Shown piece by piece: positions 1 through 6,107 of a stretch of DNA of 39,955 nt. The position numbers and the translations under genes are program-made. Each line of letters opens with the position of its first letter. Within the stretch, counting starts at the first letter, position 1. Under the pieces are notes generated by a model. It was given only the letters and a program-made list of their open reading frames with translations. It did not search any database and was not told the DNA's origin. This DNA is from Flavobacterium soyae (GTDB lineage: Bacteria > Bacteroidota > Bacteroidia > Flavobacteriales > Flavobacteriaceae). The DNA lies in assembly GCF_021245985.1 (NCBI RefSeq), contig NZ_JAJQXA010000027.1:1-39955 (forward strand). Reading direction: 5' to 3'.

Positions 1-119
1 AAATCAGCAAGAAATAAAAAATTATCTTGAAAGTGGAATCCGAAAAACCTGAATTAATGTTTTTAGTGGACAATCTTGTTTTTACCAAAAAAAAGAAGCT
101 GTCCTTTTGAGACAGCCTC
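1..119 (+). mobile_element. Insertion sequence end (left copy, truncated by window edge)
   Basis: Positions 1-119 are the exact reverse complement of 39831-39949. The inner tip reads GAGACAGCCTC and closes a hairpin, as in many IS ends. Two reading frames could be the tail of a transposase: one reads NQQEIKNYLESGIRKT then stop at 50-52, the other KSARNKKLS then stop at 28-30. The first has an in-frame TAA just upstream in the right-hand copy, so neither is certain. The IS body would extend leftward outside the window. The IS family cannot be named from what is visible. Confidence 0.7.
95..119. terminator. Hairpin at IS tip, probable bidirectional terminator
   Basis: The stem is GAAGCTGTC (95-103) with GACAGCCTC (111-119), one mismatch and a 7-base loop. 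It is flanked by a run of A on the left and a run of T on the right, so it can terminate transcription in both directions. It lies 27 bases past the stop of the minus-strand thioredoxin-like gene at 147. Confidence 0.6.
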
Positions 120-146
120 TTTTTTATACAAATTAAATTCTGATAA

Positions 147-761
147 TTAAGCTTTTGCTTTTCTTTTTACGGTACAGCCAATTTCTTTAGTCTGCGTTAT
201 AGCCGGTTTTTGATTACTTTTTAAAGCAGCAATTACATCTTCGGCATATTTTACTTTTTCGGTTTTTGTTCCTTCCGGATCATTATCAATTGCGCCAACA
301 TATTCTACAACATTTCCTTTTGCTGTTTTAGAAACGATAAAAATGTGAGGTGTACGTTTTGCTCCATATTCGTCTGTGATTTTTTGTCCCGCATCAAATA
401 AATATGGGAAAGGATATTTTTTCTCTTTTGCCAAATCCTGCATTTTGTTAAAAGTATCTGCTGTAGAAGCTTCGGGATCATTTGGATTAATCGCAATTAC
501 CGGATATCCCTGCGGTTTGAATTTTTTATCTAAATCAATAATTCTTTGTTCGTAGCCTACAGCATAAGGACATGCATTACAAGTAAAAACAACAATATAA
601 CCTTTTGCATTTGGGAAACTTTCAAAAGAAACTTCTTTATTGTCTACATTTTTCAGCTTAAAATCTGGTGCGGTATCCCCAGCTTTAAGAGTTGTTCCGG
701 TTTGTGCCTGAGCCAGAAAGGCAGAAAGAGCTAATGCGAATAATAGAATTATTTTTTTCAT
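147..761 (-). CDS. Exported thioredoxin-fold protein (AhpC/TSA-like, CNAC motif)
   Basis: 204 aa. A signal peptide (about residues 1-20, ending AQAQ) points to export. The rest is a peroxiredoxin/thioredoxin fold: GDTAPDFKL near residue 28, then VVFTCNACPYA with C61 and C64 as a CxxC pair, and later a TPHIFIV segment carrying the cis-proline expected near the active site. The family is usually annotated 'thioredoxin family protein' or 'peroxiredoxin-like' and handles thiol redox or peroxide in the periplasm; the exact substrate cannot be told. The gene lies 11 bp downstream of the TlpA-like gene on the same strand, so the two are probably co-transcribed. The basic tail (VKRKAKA) is unremarkable. 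The fold is secure, the reaction is not. Confidence 0.85.
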   Translation of the reverse strand: MKKIILLFALALSAFLAQAQTGTTLKAGDTAPDFKLKNVDNKEVSFESFPNAKGYIVVFTCNACPYAVGYEQRIIDLDKKFKPQGYPVIAINPNDPEASTADTFNKMQDLAKEKKYPFPYLFDAGQKITDEYGAKRTPHIFIVSKTAKGNVVEYVGAIDNDPEGTKTEKVKYAEDVIAALKSNQKPAITQTKEIGCTVKRKAKA

Positions 762-772
762 GGTTTACGGGT

Positions 773-1249
773 TTACAGTTTTTTATATTCAGTTAATAAT
801 TGTTCATAGGTAAATTCGTTTTCGACAAATTTTCGATTATCATCTTTGATAAAAAGTGTTGCCGGAATACTTCCTGACCAGCTTGGATCTATTCGGTCAA
901 TAAATTCCTGCGGACTGCTTTCGTTTAAAAGAAATACTTCATTTTTCAGGTTTTTTCTTTTCACAAACGGAACGACGCTTGAACTCAGTTTCGATTTAAA
1001 ATCAAGACTTACTAATAAAACGGCCAATTTCTCTGACTTGTGTTCTGCGCCAAGTTTTTCAAAATGCGGTAATTCCTTAATGCAGGGTGCGCACCAGGTT
1101 GCCCAAAAATTCACTACATAAGTACTGTCTTTTCCGTTTTTGATCCTTTCATTAAGCTGACTGATATTTAACAGCTTCACATTCTGACTGTATGCCGAAG
1201 CCGAAAAAATACCAAATAGAAATAGGCAGAAAAAAGACTTTATTTTCAT
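773..1249 (-). CDS. TlpA-like periplasmic thiol-disulfide oxidoreductase
   Basis: 158 aa from the ATG at 1249. A longer frame reaches 1351, but the stretch after 1249 starts a clean signal peptide (MKIKSFFCLFLFGIFSASAYSQ), so the inner start is preferred. VVNFWATWCAPCIKELPHFE holds the redox pair C53/C56 in the WCxPC context typical of TlpA/ResA proteins, which keep periplasmic cysteines reduced, for example for cytochrome c maturation. A TAnnTTTG-type -7 element on the minus strand (CAAATATA on plus, 1284-1291) sits about 35 bp upstream of the start, with no clear -33 TTG. It is first in a likely two-gene unit with the thioredoxin-fold gene downstream. Confidence 0.87.
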   Translation of the reverse strand: MKIKSFFCLFLFGIFSASAYSQNVKLLNISQLNERIKNGKDSTYVVNFWATWCAPCIKELPHFEKLGAEHKSEKLAVLLVSLDFKSKLSSSVVPFVKRKNLKNEVFLLNESSPQEFIDRIDPSWSGSIPATLFIKDDNRKFVENEFTYEQLLTEYKKL

Positions 1250-1400
1250 AAGGAACAGCGCTTTAGGATTAATTTGTGCCTTACAAATATAAACTAATGA
1301 AATCTTACTTTTTGTTAATGAAAGTTTAATGGAAATAAAATTTTGCCGCAAAAACGCAAAGTTTCATTTCTCAGAAAAAAATAAATATTTTTTTGATATC

Positions 1401-1424
1401 ATTCCGCAGGAACGTTTGATATTA
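1401..1424. repeat. REP palindrome at the 3' end of the lipocalin-like gene
   Basis: The plus strand reads ATTCCGCAGGAACG followed by TTTGATATTA. It is the same unit as at 2897-2920 after the transposase gene. The last three bases (1422-1424) are the stop codon of the minus-strand gene, so the repeat begins with that stop. Confidence 0.65.
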
Positions 1425-1820
1425 CATTCCTCTTTTAACATTTACATTATTAACAAACAAAAGAGGCTGCATGGTATCCATTTTGATTAAGGATAAAACC
1501 CCGGTTTTATTCTCGTTTATTGCATTAATTTTAAAACAAAATTCATTTCCATCTTTATCCCTTAAAGTTAAAAATTCAGAATTATCATCTGAATTATTTT
1601 GGCAGCTATGTGAAATGGTGTAACGAAACATAACTTTGAAAATATCCTTGTCGTAATTATAAAGTTTTCCATCTGAAGTAAATACCCATTTTGCATTCCG
1701 GTTCGCATCAGCATACCAAGTTCCAATAATTTTTTTTGTCGAAGGGTCTTCAACCTGATTCTGCCCAAAAACAGTAGGAATTTGTAATAAAAACAGTAAA
1801 ATTAAAAATAGCTTTTTCAT
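1422..1820 (-). CDS. Small secreted lipocalin-like protein
   Basis: 132 aa. The signal peptide is about residues 1-20 (KKLFLILLFLLQIPTVFGQ). The mature part starts soon after with KKIIGTWYADANRNAKWVFTSDGKL, the GTW...F..DG pattern of lipocalin-like/DUF domains in Bacteroidota, which are small beta-barrels of unknown ligand. Two cysteines (in SHSCQNN and EFCFK) could form a disulfide. No partner gene is evident. Two TAnnTTTG-like elements (minus strand, at 1917-1924 and 1927-1934) lie about 100 bp upstream. The stop codon is part of a REP repeat that also ends the transposase gene at 2918. The family call rests on the short motif only. Confidence 0.7.
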   Translation of the reverse strand: MKKLFLILLFLLQIPTVFGQNQVEDPSTKKIIGTWYADANRNAKWVFTSDGKLYNYDKDIFKVMFRYTISHSCQNNSDDNSEFLTLRDKDGNEFCFKINAINENKTGVLSLIKMDTMQPLLFVNNVNVKRGM

Positions 1821-1844
1821 ATTCTTCTTCTTTAATTGTGTATT

Positions 1845-1866
1845 AATCCTAAGTAAATTTAGGATT
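1845..1866. other. Perfect 8-bp hairpin in the leader of the lipocalin-like gene
   Basis: AATCCTAA (1845-1852) pairs with TTAGGATT (1859-1866) around a 6-base loop, 25-46 bp upstream of the minus-strand start at 1820. It would lie in the 5' untranslated region if transcription starts at the upstream -7 elements. A role in mRNA stability is possible but not shown. Confidence 0.35.
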
Positions 1867-1998
1867 GTCTATAGCATTATATCTCCTTTAAAAAGTTTAA
1901 TATGTTACAATTAGGTCAAATTTAATCAAATATAAAAGACGTAAAAAACCGTATATCATAAATAATTATTAACCCATAAAAACATTCTCTATGGGACT

Positions 1999-2063
1999 GT
2001 TCCGTAGGAACAATTCATCGGTAGAAAAAAACACATGTGTTTTCATTACGTCCTATAGGGACG
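1999..2063. repeat. BIME-like element 1 (two palindromes plus GTAG)
   Basis: The first palindrome is GTTCCGTAGGAAC (1999-2011) and the second has stem CGTCC/GGACG (2049-2063). Between them lie ATCGGTAG (GTAG at 2021-2024) and an A-run. The same layout recurs at 2845-2911. Confidence 0.7.
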
Positions 2064-2133
2064 TTTGAGATATGTAATATTTTTTTTTACATAAATAGAT
2101 CTTATTTTTATTTTAATAATATTTGCTTGCCAA

Positions 2134-2201
2134 ACGTTCCTACGGAACGTAATTTTTATTAATTAATTTAGAACTACCAATAAGATGTTCCGATGGAACA
2201 T
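2134..2201. repeat. BIME-like element 2 (inverted relative to element 1)
   Basis: ACGTTCCTACGGAACGT (2134-2150) and ATGTTCCGATGGAACAT (2185-2201) are both perfect 7-bp stems with 3-base loops. CTACC at 2174-2178 is the complement of the GTAG signal. The second palindrome opens the tandem array. Confidence 0.75.
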
Positions 2202-2861
2202 TTTTCTTTTAAGGCTGCCTATGAATTGTTTCTAATGGAACATAATTTTGAATCATTAAAATATAATGTTCCATCGGAACATTATTCTTTTAAGGCTGCC
2301 TATGAATTGTTTCTAATGGAGCATAATTTTGAATCATTAAATATAATTCTCCATCGGAACATTATTCTTTTAAGGCTGTCTATGAATTGTTTCTAATGGA
2401 GCATAATTTTGAATCATTAAAATATAATTCTCCATCGGAACATTATTCTTTTAAGGCTGTCTATGAATTGTTTCTAATGGAGCATAATTTTGAATCATTA
2501 AAATATAGAGGCTGTCTCTAAAGTAAAATCAAGCTGTTGAGAATCGCGTAAATGGAAAATTTCTCCGATAGGTATCCGAATAAAAAAGAGGTTGTCTCGA
2601 CTTTTGAGACAGCCTCTTTTCTTTTAAGGCTGTCTATGAATTGTTTCTAATGGAGCATAATTTTGAATCATTAAATATAATTCTCCATCGGAACATTATT
2701 CTTTTAAGGCTGTCTATGAATTGTTTCTAATGGAGCATAATTTTGAATCATTAAAATATAATTCTCCATCGGAACATTATTCTTCTTTTAAGGCTGTCTA
2801 TGAATTGTTTCTAATGGAACATAATTTTGAATCATTAAAATATAATGTTCCATCGGAACAT
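2185..2861. repeat. Tandem array of about seven 80-81-bp units headed by REP palindromes
   Basis: The marker AAGGCTG recurs at 2211, 2292, 2372, 2453, 2626, 2706 and 2790, that is every 80-84 bp except for one interruption. Each unit is a GTTCC/GGAAC palindrome followed by ~63 bp of conserved sequence. The outer units keep perfect palindromes (2185-2201, 2266-2282, 2845-2861), while inner units have a decayed left arm (ATTCTCCATCGGAAC). The unit between 2508 and 2616 is replaced by a MITE-like insertion. 81 bp is 27 codons, so short open frames run through parts of the array, but the 80-bp units break them. Confidence 0.9.
2508..2616. mobile_element. 109-bp MITE-like element sharing ends with the flanking IS
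   Basis: It starts GAGGCTGTCTCTAAAG (2508-2523) and ends CTTTTGAGACAGCCTC (2601-2616), a 16-bp terminal inverted repeat with one mismatch. The right end also forms an internal hairpin (2588-2616) very like the tip of the IS ends at 1-119 and 39831-39949. There is no coding capacity. It interrupts one array unit and replaces about 20 bp of it rather than inserting cleanly. It is best read as a non-autonomous relative of the IS. Confidence 0.7.
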
Positions 2862-2917
2862 CTTATCGGTAGAAAAAAACATGTCGTTTTCGTTACGTTC
2901 CGTAGGAACGTTTGATA
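2845..2917. repeat. BIME-like element 3, abutting the 3' end of the transposase gene
   Basis: ATGTTCCATCGGAACAT (2845-2861), then ATCGGTAG (GTAG at 2869-2872), then ACGTTCCGTAGGAACGT (2895-2911) and TTTGATATTA running into the stop codon of the transposase gene at 2918. Both stems are perfect 7-bp arms with 3-base loops. Confidence 0.8.
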
Positions 2918-3379
2918 TTATAAAATTGGCTCTTTAAAAATATATTGTTCATCATATTCAATTTCAAATGCTTTTAACAATTTTTGATATTCCTCTAAAA
3001 AAGTTTCTTTTTTATGATGCTGTTCTTGATTTTGTATATAACGAATTACATTCGGAACATGACTTCTTGAATATGAAAATGCACCATAACCTTCCTGCCA
3101 TGCAAAATTTACTGAGAATTTTTGTTCTTTAATCCATTTGCTGGTTTCTGTCTTTACATTTTGAATTAGTGAAGAAATAGATTGCGTCGGGCGCATTCCT
3201 ATAAAAATATGAATATGATCCGGCATACTGTTTACACAAAGCATTTTATGCTGATTTGATTGAATTATGCCTGTTATGTATTGATGTAATCTGTCTTTCC
3301 ATTCTGCTGCAATTAATGCTTTTCTGAATTTTACTGCAAATACAAATTGTATATGCAGTTGTGTGTATGTATTGGCCAT
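2918..3379 (-). CDS. IS200-like / REP-associated tyrosine transposase (RAYT), Y1 family
   Basis: 153 aa, the usual length of a single-domain Y1 transposase. The HUH metal-binding motif is visible as MPDHIHIFIG. The C-terminal helix YIQNQEQHHKK carries the likely catalytic tyrosine. The GYGAFSYSRS segment is typical of the Bacteroidota group. These enzymes cut and rejoin single-stranded DNA next to hairpins. No TnpB or other partner is present. The gene is flanked on both sides by BIME-like palindrome pairs (2845-2911 and 3401-3467) carrying a GTAG signal, the arrangement known for domesticated RAYTs and their REPs rather than for a free IS. The frame is intact and likely functional. Whether it acts on these REPs is inference. 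Confidence 0.88.
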   Translation of the reverse strand: MANTYTQLHIQFVFAVKFRKALIAAEWKDRLHQYITGIIQSNQHKMLCVNSMPDHIHIFIGMRPTQSISSLIQNVKTETSKWIKEQKFSVNFAWQEGYGAFSYSRSHVPNVIRYIQNQEQHHKKETFLEEYQKLLKAFEIEYDEQYIFKEPIL

Positions 3380-3400
3380 ATATTTTTATAAAAAATCAAT

Positions 3401-3467
3401 CGTTCCTATGGAACGCAAAAAAATTAATTTATTTAGCTGCTACCGATAGGATGTTCCGATGGAACAT
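3401..3467. repeat. BIME-like element 4, upstream of the transposase gene
   Basis: CGTTCCTATGGAACG (3401-3415) and ATGTTCCGATGGAACAT (3451-3467), with GCTACCGATAGG (GTAG on the minus strand) just before the second palindrome. It is in inverted orientation to element 3, so the transposase gene is bracketed symmetrically. The rest of the gap to 3639 shows nothing recognisable. Confidence 0.8.
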
Positions 3468-3639
3468 TATGTTTTAATGAATTCAAATTTCTATAAAATT
3501 ACTAAAACCACATGTCGAGTATATCTCATATAAGCCATTTGAATATCAATTTAGGGCAAAAAACTCATTTTCCAGCTTTTCTGCTTTGTTTGTATACACT
3601 ATTAAGTACCTGTTAATTATGCAGCTATAATTTATTTTC

Positions 3640-3674
3640 TTGTAAAACATTCTGTCTCCTGCTTGCTAACTTTG
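3640..3674 (+). promoter_or_regulatory. Probable Bacteroidota-type promoter of the small-gene operon
   Basis: The -7 element TAACTTTG (3667-3674) fits TAnnTTTG. TTG at 3640-3642 could be the -33 element, but the 24-bp spacer is longer than the usual 19-21. The first gene starts 32 bp downstream of the -7 element. Confidence 0.5.
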
Positions 3675-3705
3675 TAAAATACAAACTTTTAAAACTTGAA
3701 AGGCT

Positions 3706-3867
3706 ATGAAAACTAAAGTTGAAACTAACAATAATGCTAAAGCAAAAATAGCGGTGACAAGTATAAAAGTGCAAGACGAGAGAATTTCAGGAAAAACCAG
3801 AGCAACTGAAAATATAATTAGGCCTTCAGCAAAAGACATGAAGGATTTGCATTCTACAAAAAAATAG
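3706..3867 (+). CDS. Small basic protein of unknown function, 53 aa
   Basis: The frame runs from ATG 3706 to TAG 3867 and is shorter than many gene finders report. The product starts MKTKVETNNNAKAKIAVTSI and ends KDMKDLHSTKK. It is lysine-rich, has no cysteine, no signal peptide and no membrane segment, and is probably cytosolic and partly disordered. GAAAGG a few bases before the ATG is a better ribosome site than most genes here have. It sits right behind a TAnnTTTG promoter and 23 bp ahead of the next gene, so it looks like the first gene of a four-gene unit. No family recognised. Confidence 0.65.
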   Translation: MKTKVETNNNAKAKIAVTSIKVQDERISGKTRATENIIRPSAKDMKDLHSTKK

Positions 3868-3890
3868 GAAATAACTAAAATAAAAACGTT

Positions 3891-4355
3891 ATGGAAAAGC
3901 TAAACAACTATGACTACGGTCATACTGATCCGGATTTTATAGATCAAAACACGTTTGTAGATGGTACATATTCTAATGAAGATCAATACAAACAGGATTT
4001 AAAGAAAGAAAATAGTCAGGAATTTGGTAAAAGCGATCCTGATGTTATAGAACAAAATACATTGATTGATAATTACGAAAGAAATGAAGATCCGTATCAA
4101 TATCAGGAAGAATTTATTGAAAGTTTGGAATATCCAGTGCAGGATTTCAAAAAAAACATGAATGTAACATCTGAAAATATTCCGAATCATGAAAGAATCA
4201 TAAATGAGGATGATGCTGTTACAAATGATGGCAAAGAAAATGATTTTGATGACGATTACGATCCGGAATTAGATTATGAAAATGATTTGGACAAAGACGA
4301 AGAATTAGATGATTTTGATGCTGAACATTATCCTGAAAATCATCCGAGAGAATAA
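3891..4355 (+). CDS. Acidic, probably disordered protein with an internal repeat
   Basis: 154 aa, strongly acidic and rich in D, E and N. Two related segments occur: YGHTDPDFIDQNTFVDG (about residues 9-25) and FGKSDPDVIEQNTLIDN (about 45-61), each followed by a Y..NED(Q/P)Y stretch. The last third is almost all D/E/Y (DDDYDPELDYENDLDKDEE). There is no signal peptide, no cysteine and no membrane span. Such proteins may bind cations or basic partners, but no function is known to me. It is second in the 3706-5036 operon. Confidence 0.75.
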   Translation: MEKLNNYDYGHTDPDFIDQNTFVDGTYSNEDQYKQDLKKENSQEFGKSDPDVIEQNTLIDNYERNEDPYQYQEEFIESLEYPVQDFKKNMNVTSENIPNHERIINEDDAVTNDGKENDFDDDYDPELDYENDLDKDEELDDFDAEHYPENHPRE

Positions 4356-4383
4356 ACAAAATTAGTTTAAACATTATTAGTTC

Positions 4384-4785
4384 ATGACTATAACAGCACA
4401 AATTATCTGGCTTTTTATATTGGCTGTTCCAATAGCGTGCATAAGCTGGACAATGACGCATGAAGAGATTTTTAGGGAGCCTCACGAGTGGTGTGTCAGA
4501 CATTCTAAAAATGACAGGCATTTACTGACACGAAAATTCTTTTATCTTTTTACCTGCGAATACTGCTTTAGTCATTATGTTACAATTGGCTTTTTAATTT
4601 TTACAGATTATAAACTTTTGTTAAACGACTGGCGCGGTTATATTTTGGCCGGGTTTTCGCTGGTATTTATTGCCAACATTTATATGAGCCTTTTTGCACT
4701 TCTTAGACAAGCCATAAAAAAAGAAAAAGTGGAAATCGAAAAAATTGAGACTGAAACTGATAACGAAAAGAATATCAACAAATAA
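4384..4785 (+). CDS. Small membrane protein with CxxC motif, unknown function
   Basis: 133 aa. Hydrophobic spans lie at about residues 5-23, 64-80 and 90-112, and the tail is charged (KKEKVEIEKIETETDNEK). Between the first two spans is FTCEYCFSHYVT with C58 and C61, a CxxC plus histidine that could bind metal or be redox-active. This CxYCxSHY pattern resembles DUF1360-type membrane proteins, but that match is from memory and tentative. It is third in the four-gene unit, 28 bp after the acidic protein and 29 bp before the last gene. Confidence 0.7.
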   Translation: MTITAQIIWLFILAVPIACISWTMTHEEIFREPHEWCVRHSKNDRHLLTRKFFYLFTCEYCFSHYVTIGFLIFTDYKLLLNDWRGYILAGFSLVFIANIYMSLFALLRQAIKKEKVEIEKIETETDNEKNINK

Positions 4786-4814
4786 AAATACGTTTAATTA
4801 AATAAATACAAATC

Positions 4815-5036
4815 ATGGAAAAGTTACAATTCATTGACCCATTATTGCACGGAATCAAACCTATCGAAAATAATACTGCTAATCTTTCAGTAAAACAACT
4901 GGCTTTTGCCGGAATTGGTTCAATTTTGATTGGAGCTGTTTTAAAGAAAACCGGACACAATAAAGCTGCCGCAATTGTTGGAAGTCTTGCACTGCCATTA
5001 TTATCTGCTGCTGTTTACAAAAAAGTATCAAAATAA
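4815..5036 (+). CDS. Small membrane-associated protein, 73 aa, unknown function
   Basis: A soluble N-terminal part (MEKLQFIDPLLHGIKPIE) is followed by two short hydrophobic, glycine/alanine-rich helices (about residues 30-45, LAFAGIGSILIGAVL, and 50-68, AAAIVGSLALPLLSAAVY) separated by KKTGHNK and ended by KKVSK. This suggests a helical hairpin in the inner membrane. It is the last gene of the operon; a strong terminator begins 27 bp later. No family recognised. Confidence 0.7.
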   Translation: MEKLQFIDPLLHGIKPIENNTANLSVKQLAFAGIGSILIGAVLKKTGHNKAAAIVGSLALPLLSAAVYKKVSK

Positions 5037-5062
5037 TAAAAAAGCATTCTTGATAATGCTAA

Positions 5063-5098
5063 AAATGCCCGTTAGGTCAAAAAACTTAACGGGCATTT
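5063..5098. terminator. Strong bidirectional terminator between convergent genes
   Basis: AAATGCCCGTTA (5063-5074) pairs perfectly with TAACGGGCATTT (5087-5098), and a few loop bases extend the stem. A on the left and T on the right let it serve the plus-strand operon ending at 5036 and the minus-strand gene ending at 5179. Confidence 0.85.
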
Positions 5099-5178
5099 CT
5101 ATAAATGTCATGTTTTACATTTTATCTGCTGAGTACTTTTGAATTATCTGATTGCCACATTCTCTAATTAACTAATTT

Positions 5179-5559
5179 CTAATTAGCAGGCAGATTTATA
5201 TTTCCTTCAACCCAATTTAATGCTTTGTTGAAAGCTTCTTTTTTAAATCCGTGGAATTCTCCCGGAACTACATAACTAAACCCATTTGTGAAAGAGATAA
5301 TATCTTCAGAATCTGTTACGATGGCAGCTCTGTTCCACTTTCCTAAATGCTTTAATCCTAAAAGTGCATCCTGAAGCCATGCACCTGCGGTAAAGTTTTC
5401 AATATCGGTATCGAGAACCAATAAAAAATTGATTTCACTGGTTTGTTTTACCAAGTGTTCAACGGCTGGAACTACTGCAATTAAAAAGTCTTCTTTTGTA
5501 ACTTCTGCCAACGCTCTAAAGGCAACAATGTTATCGGTAGTGTCGATTTGATGTATCAT
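5179..5559 (-). CDS. SpoIIAA/STAS-like family protein
   Basis: 126 aa from the ATG at 5559. A frame to 5622 exists, but its extra residues (MIKCAYKIKISSINNSKKYK) look like leader sequence, and MIHQIDTTDNIVAFRALAEV gives the usual SpoIIAA-like start and length. The fold is an alpha/beta STAS-like domain with LLVLDTDIENFTAGAWLQD and WNRAAIVTDSEDIISF segments typical of the family (formerly DUF3478). Members are cytosolic and widespread, with no settled function; some may bind lipids or other hydrophobic ligands. It stands alone, convergent with the small-gene operon. A minus-strand -7-like element (CAAATTTA on plus, 5640-5647) lies about 80 bp upstream. Confidence 0.8.
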   Translation of the reverse strand: MIHQIDTTDNIVAFRALAEVTKEDFLIAVVPAVEHLVKQTSEINFLLVLDTDIENFTAGAWLQDALLGLKHLGKWNRAAIVTDSEDIISFTNGFSYVVPGEFHGFKKEAFNKALNWVEGNINLPAN

Positions 5560-5762
5560 AATTTTATACTTTTTTGAGTTATTAATTGAGCTGATTTTTA
5601 TTTTATAAGCACACTTTATCAAAACACTTAAATTTAACTCAAATTTACTGATTTTATGATAGTTAGTCCTTACATTTTCTCATTTGTTTATTATAATTTT
5701 TTAAGGGATAAGTTTTTTTAAAGGTGCAGAGGCGAAAAGGTGCAAAGGGACAGAGTTTTTGT

Positions 5763-5998
5763 ATTGGAGTGAAATATTGGGCGTGAGACGCACTGCAGTA
5801 CGCCTCTACAATACCTAACAAAAAATTAAATTCACAAAGATTTTCCGTAGAAATGCACTGCAGTACGTCTAACATCAAATTTATTAGGTTTACAGAGAAA
5901 AATAATATGTTTTATTGGAACGGAATATTGGGCGTGAGACGCACTGCGGTGCGTCTCTACAATACCTAACGAAAAATTAAATTCACAAAGATTTTCCA
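5763..5998. repeat. Two direct copies of a ~85-bp palindromic repeat
   Basis: Copies at 5763-5846 and 5914-5998 share ATTGG...AATATTGGGCGT, a long palindrome and CTACAATACCTAAC followed by AATTAAATTCACAAAGATTTTCC. In the second copy the palindrome is perfect (9-bp arms GAGACGCAC/GTGCGTCTC, 5936-5957); in the first (5785-5806) it has two changes. A half copy (GCACTGCAGTACGTCT) sits between, at about 5855-5870. Open frames across this stretch are by-products of the repeats. The bases from 5660 to 5762 hold only low-complexity GGTGCAAAGG-type sequence. Confidence 0.8.
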
Positions 5999-6040
5999 TA
6001 AAATCAAAAAAAACTTTTCGCCTTTGTTCCTCAAAAAAGA

Positions 6041-6071
6041 AAAAGCCTGCTTCTTCCGAAGACAGGCTTTT
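6041..6071 (-). terminator. Terminator of the SusC/SusD operon
   Basis: The outer stem is AAAAGCCTG (6041-6049) with CAGGCTTTT (6063-6071). An inner TCTT/AAGA pairing leaves a small bulge. On the minus strand it is followed by a T-run. It lies 37 bp past the susD-like stop at 6108. Confidence 0.8.
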
Positions 6072-6107
6072 TTCAAAAAAAAAATAAAAATAAACTAACA
6101 CAAATTC

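Noticed and set aside
1284..1291. Stand-alone TAnnTTTG matches (also at 1917-1934, 5640-5647, 13053-13083) as promoters
   Set aside because: No TTG at the right distance accompanies them, and such 8-mers are common in AT-rich DNA. They are mentioned only in gene notes.
2185..2861. CRISPR array
   Set aside because: The whole ~80-bp unit repeats with no variable spacers, and no cas genes are present.
2193..2915. Open frames of 64-67 codons with a 27-residue repeat (SFKAAYELFLMEHNFESL)
   Set aside because: They follow from the 81-bp repeat unit being a multiple of three. Units of 80 and 84 bp break the frame, and there is no start signal or relation to a known protein.
5663..6101. Two minus-strand open frames sharing SASHAQY
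   Set aside because: They arise from the duplicated palindromic repeat and have no start context.
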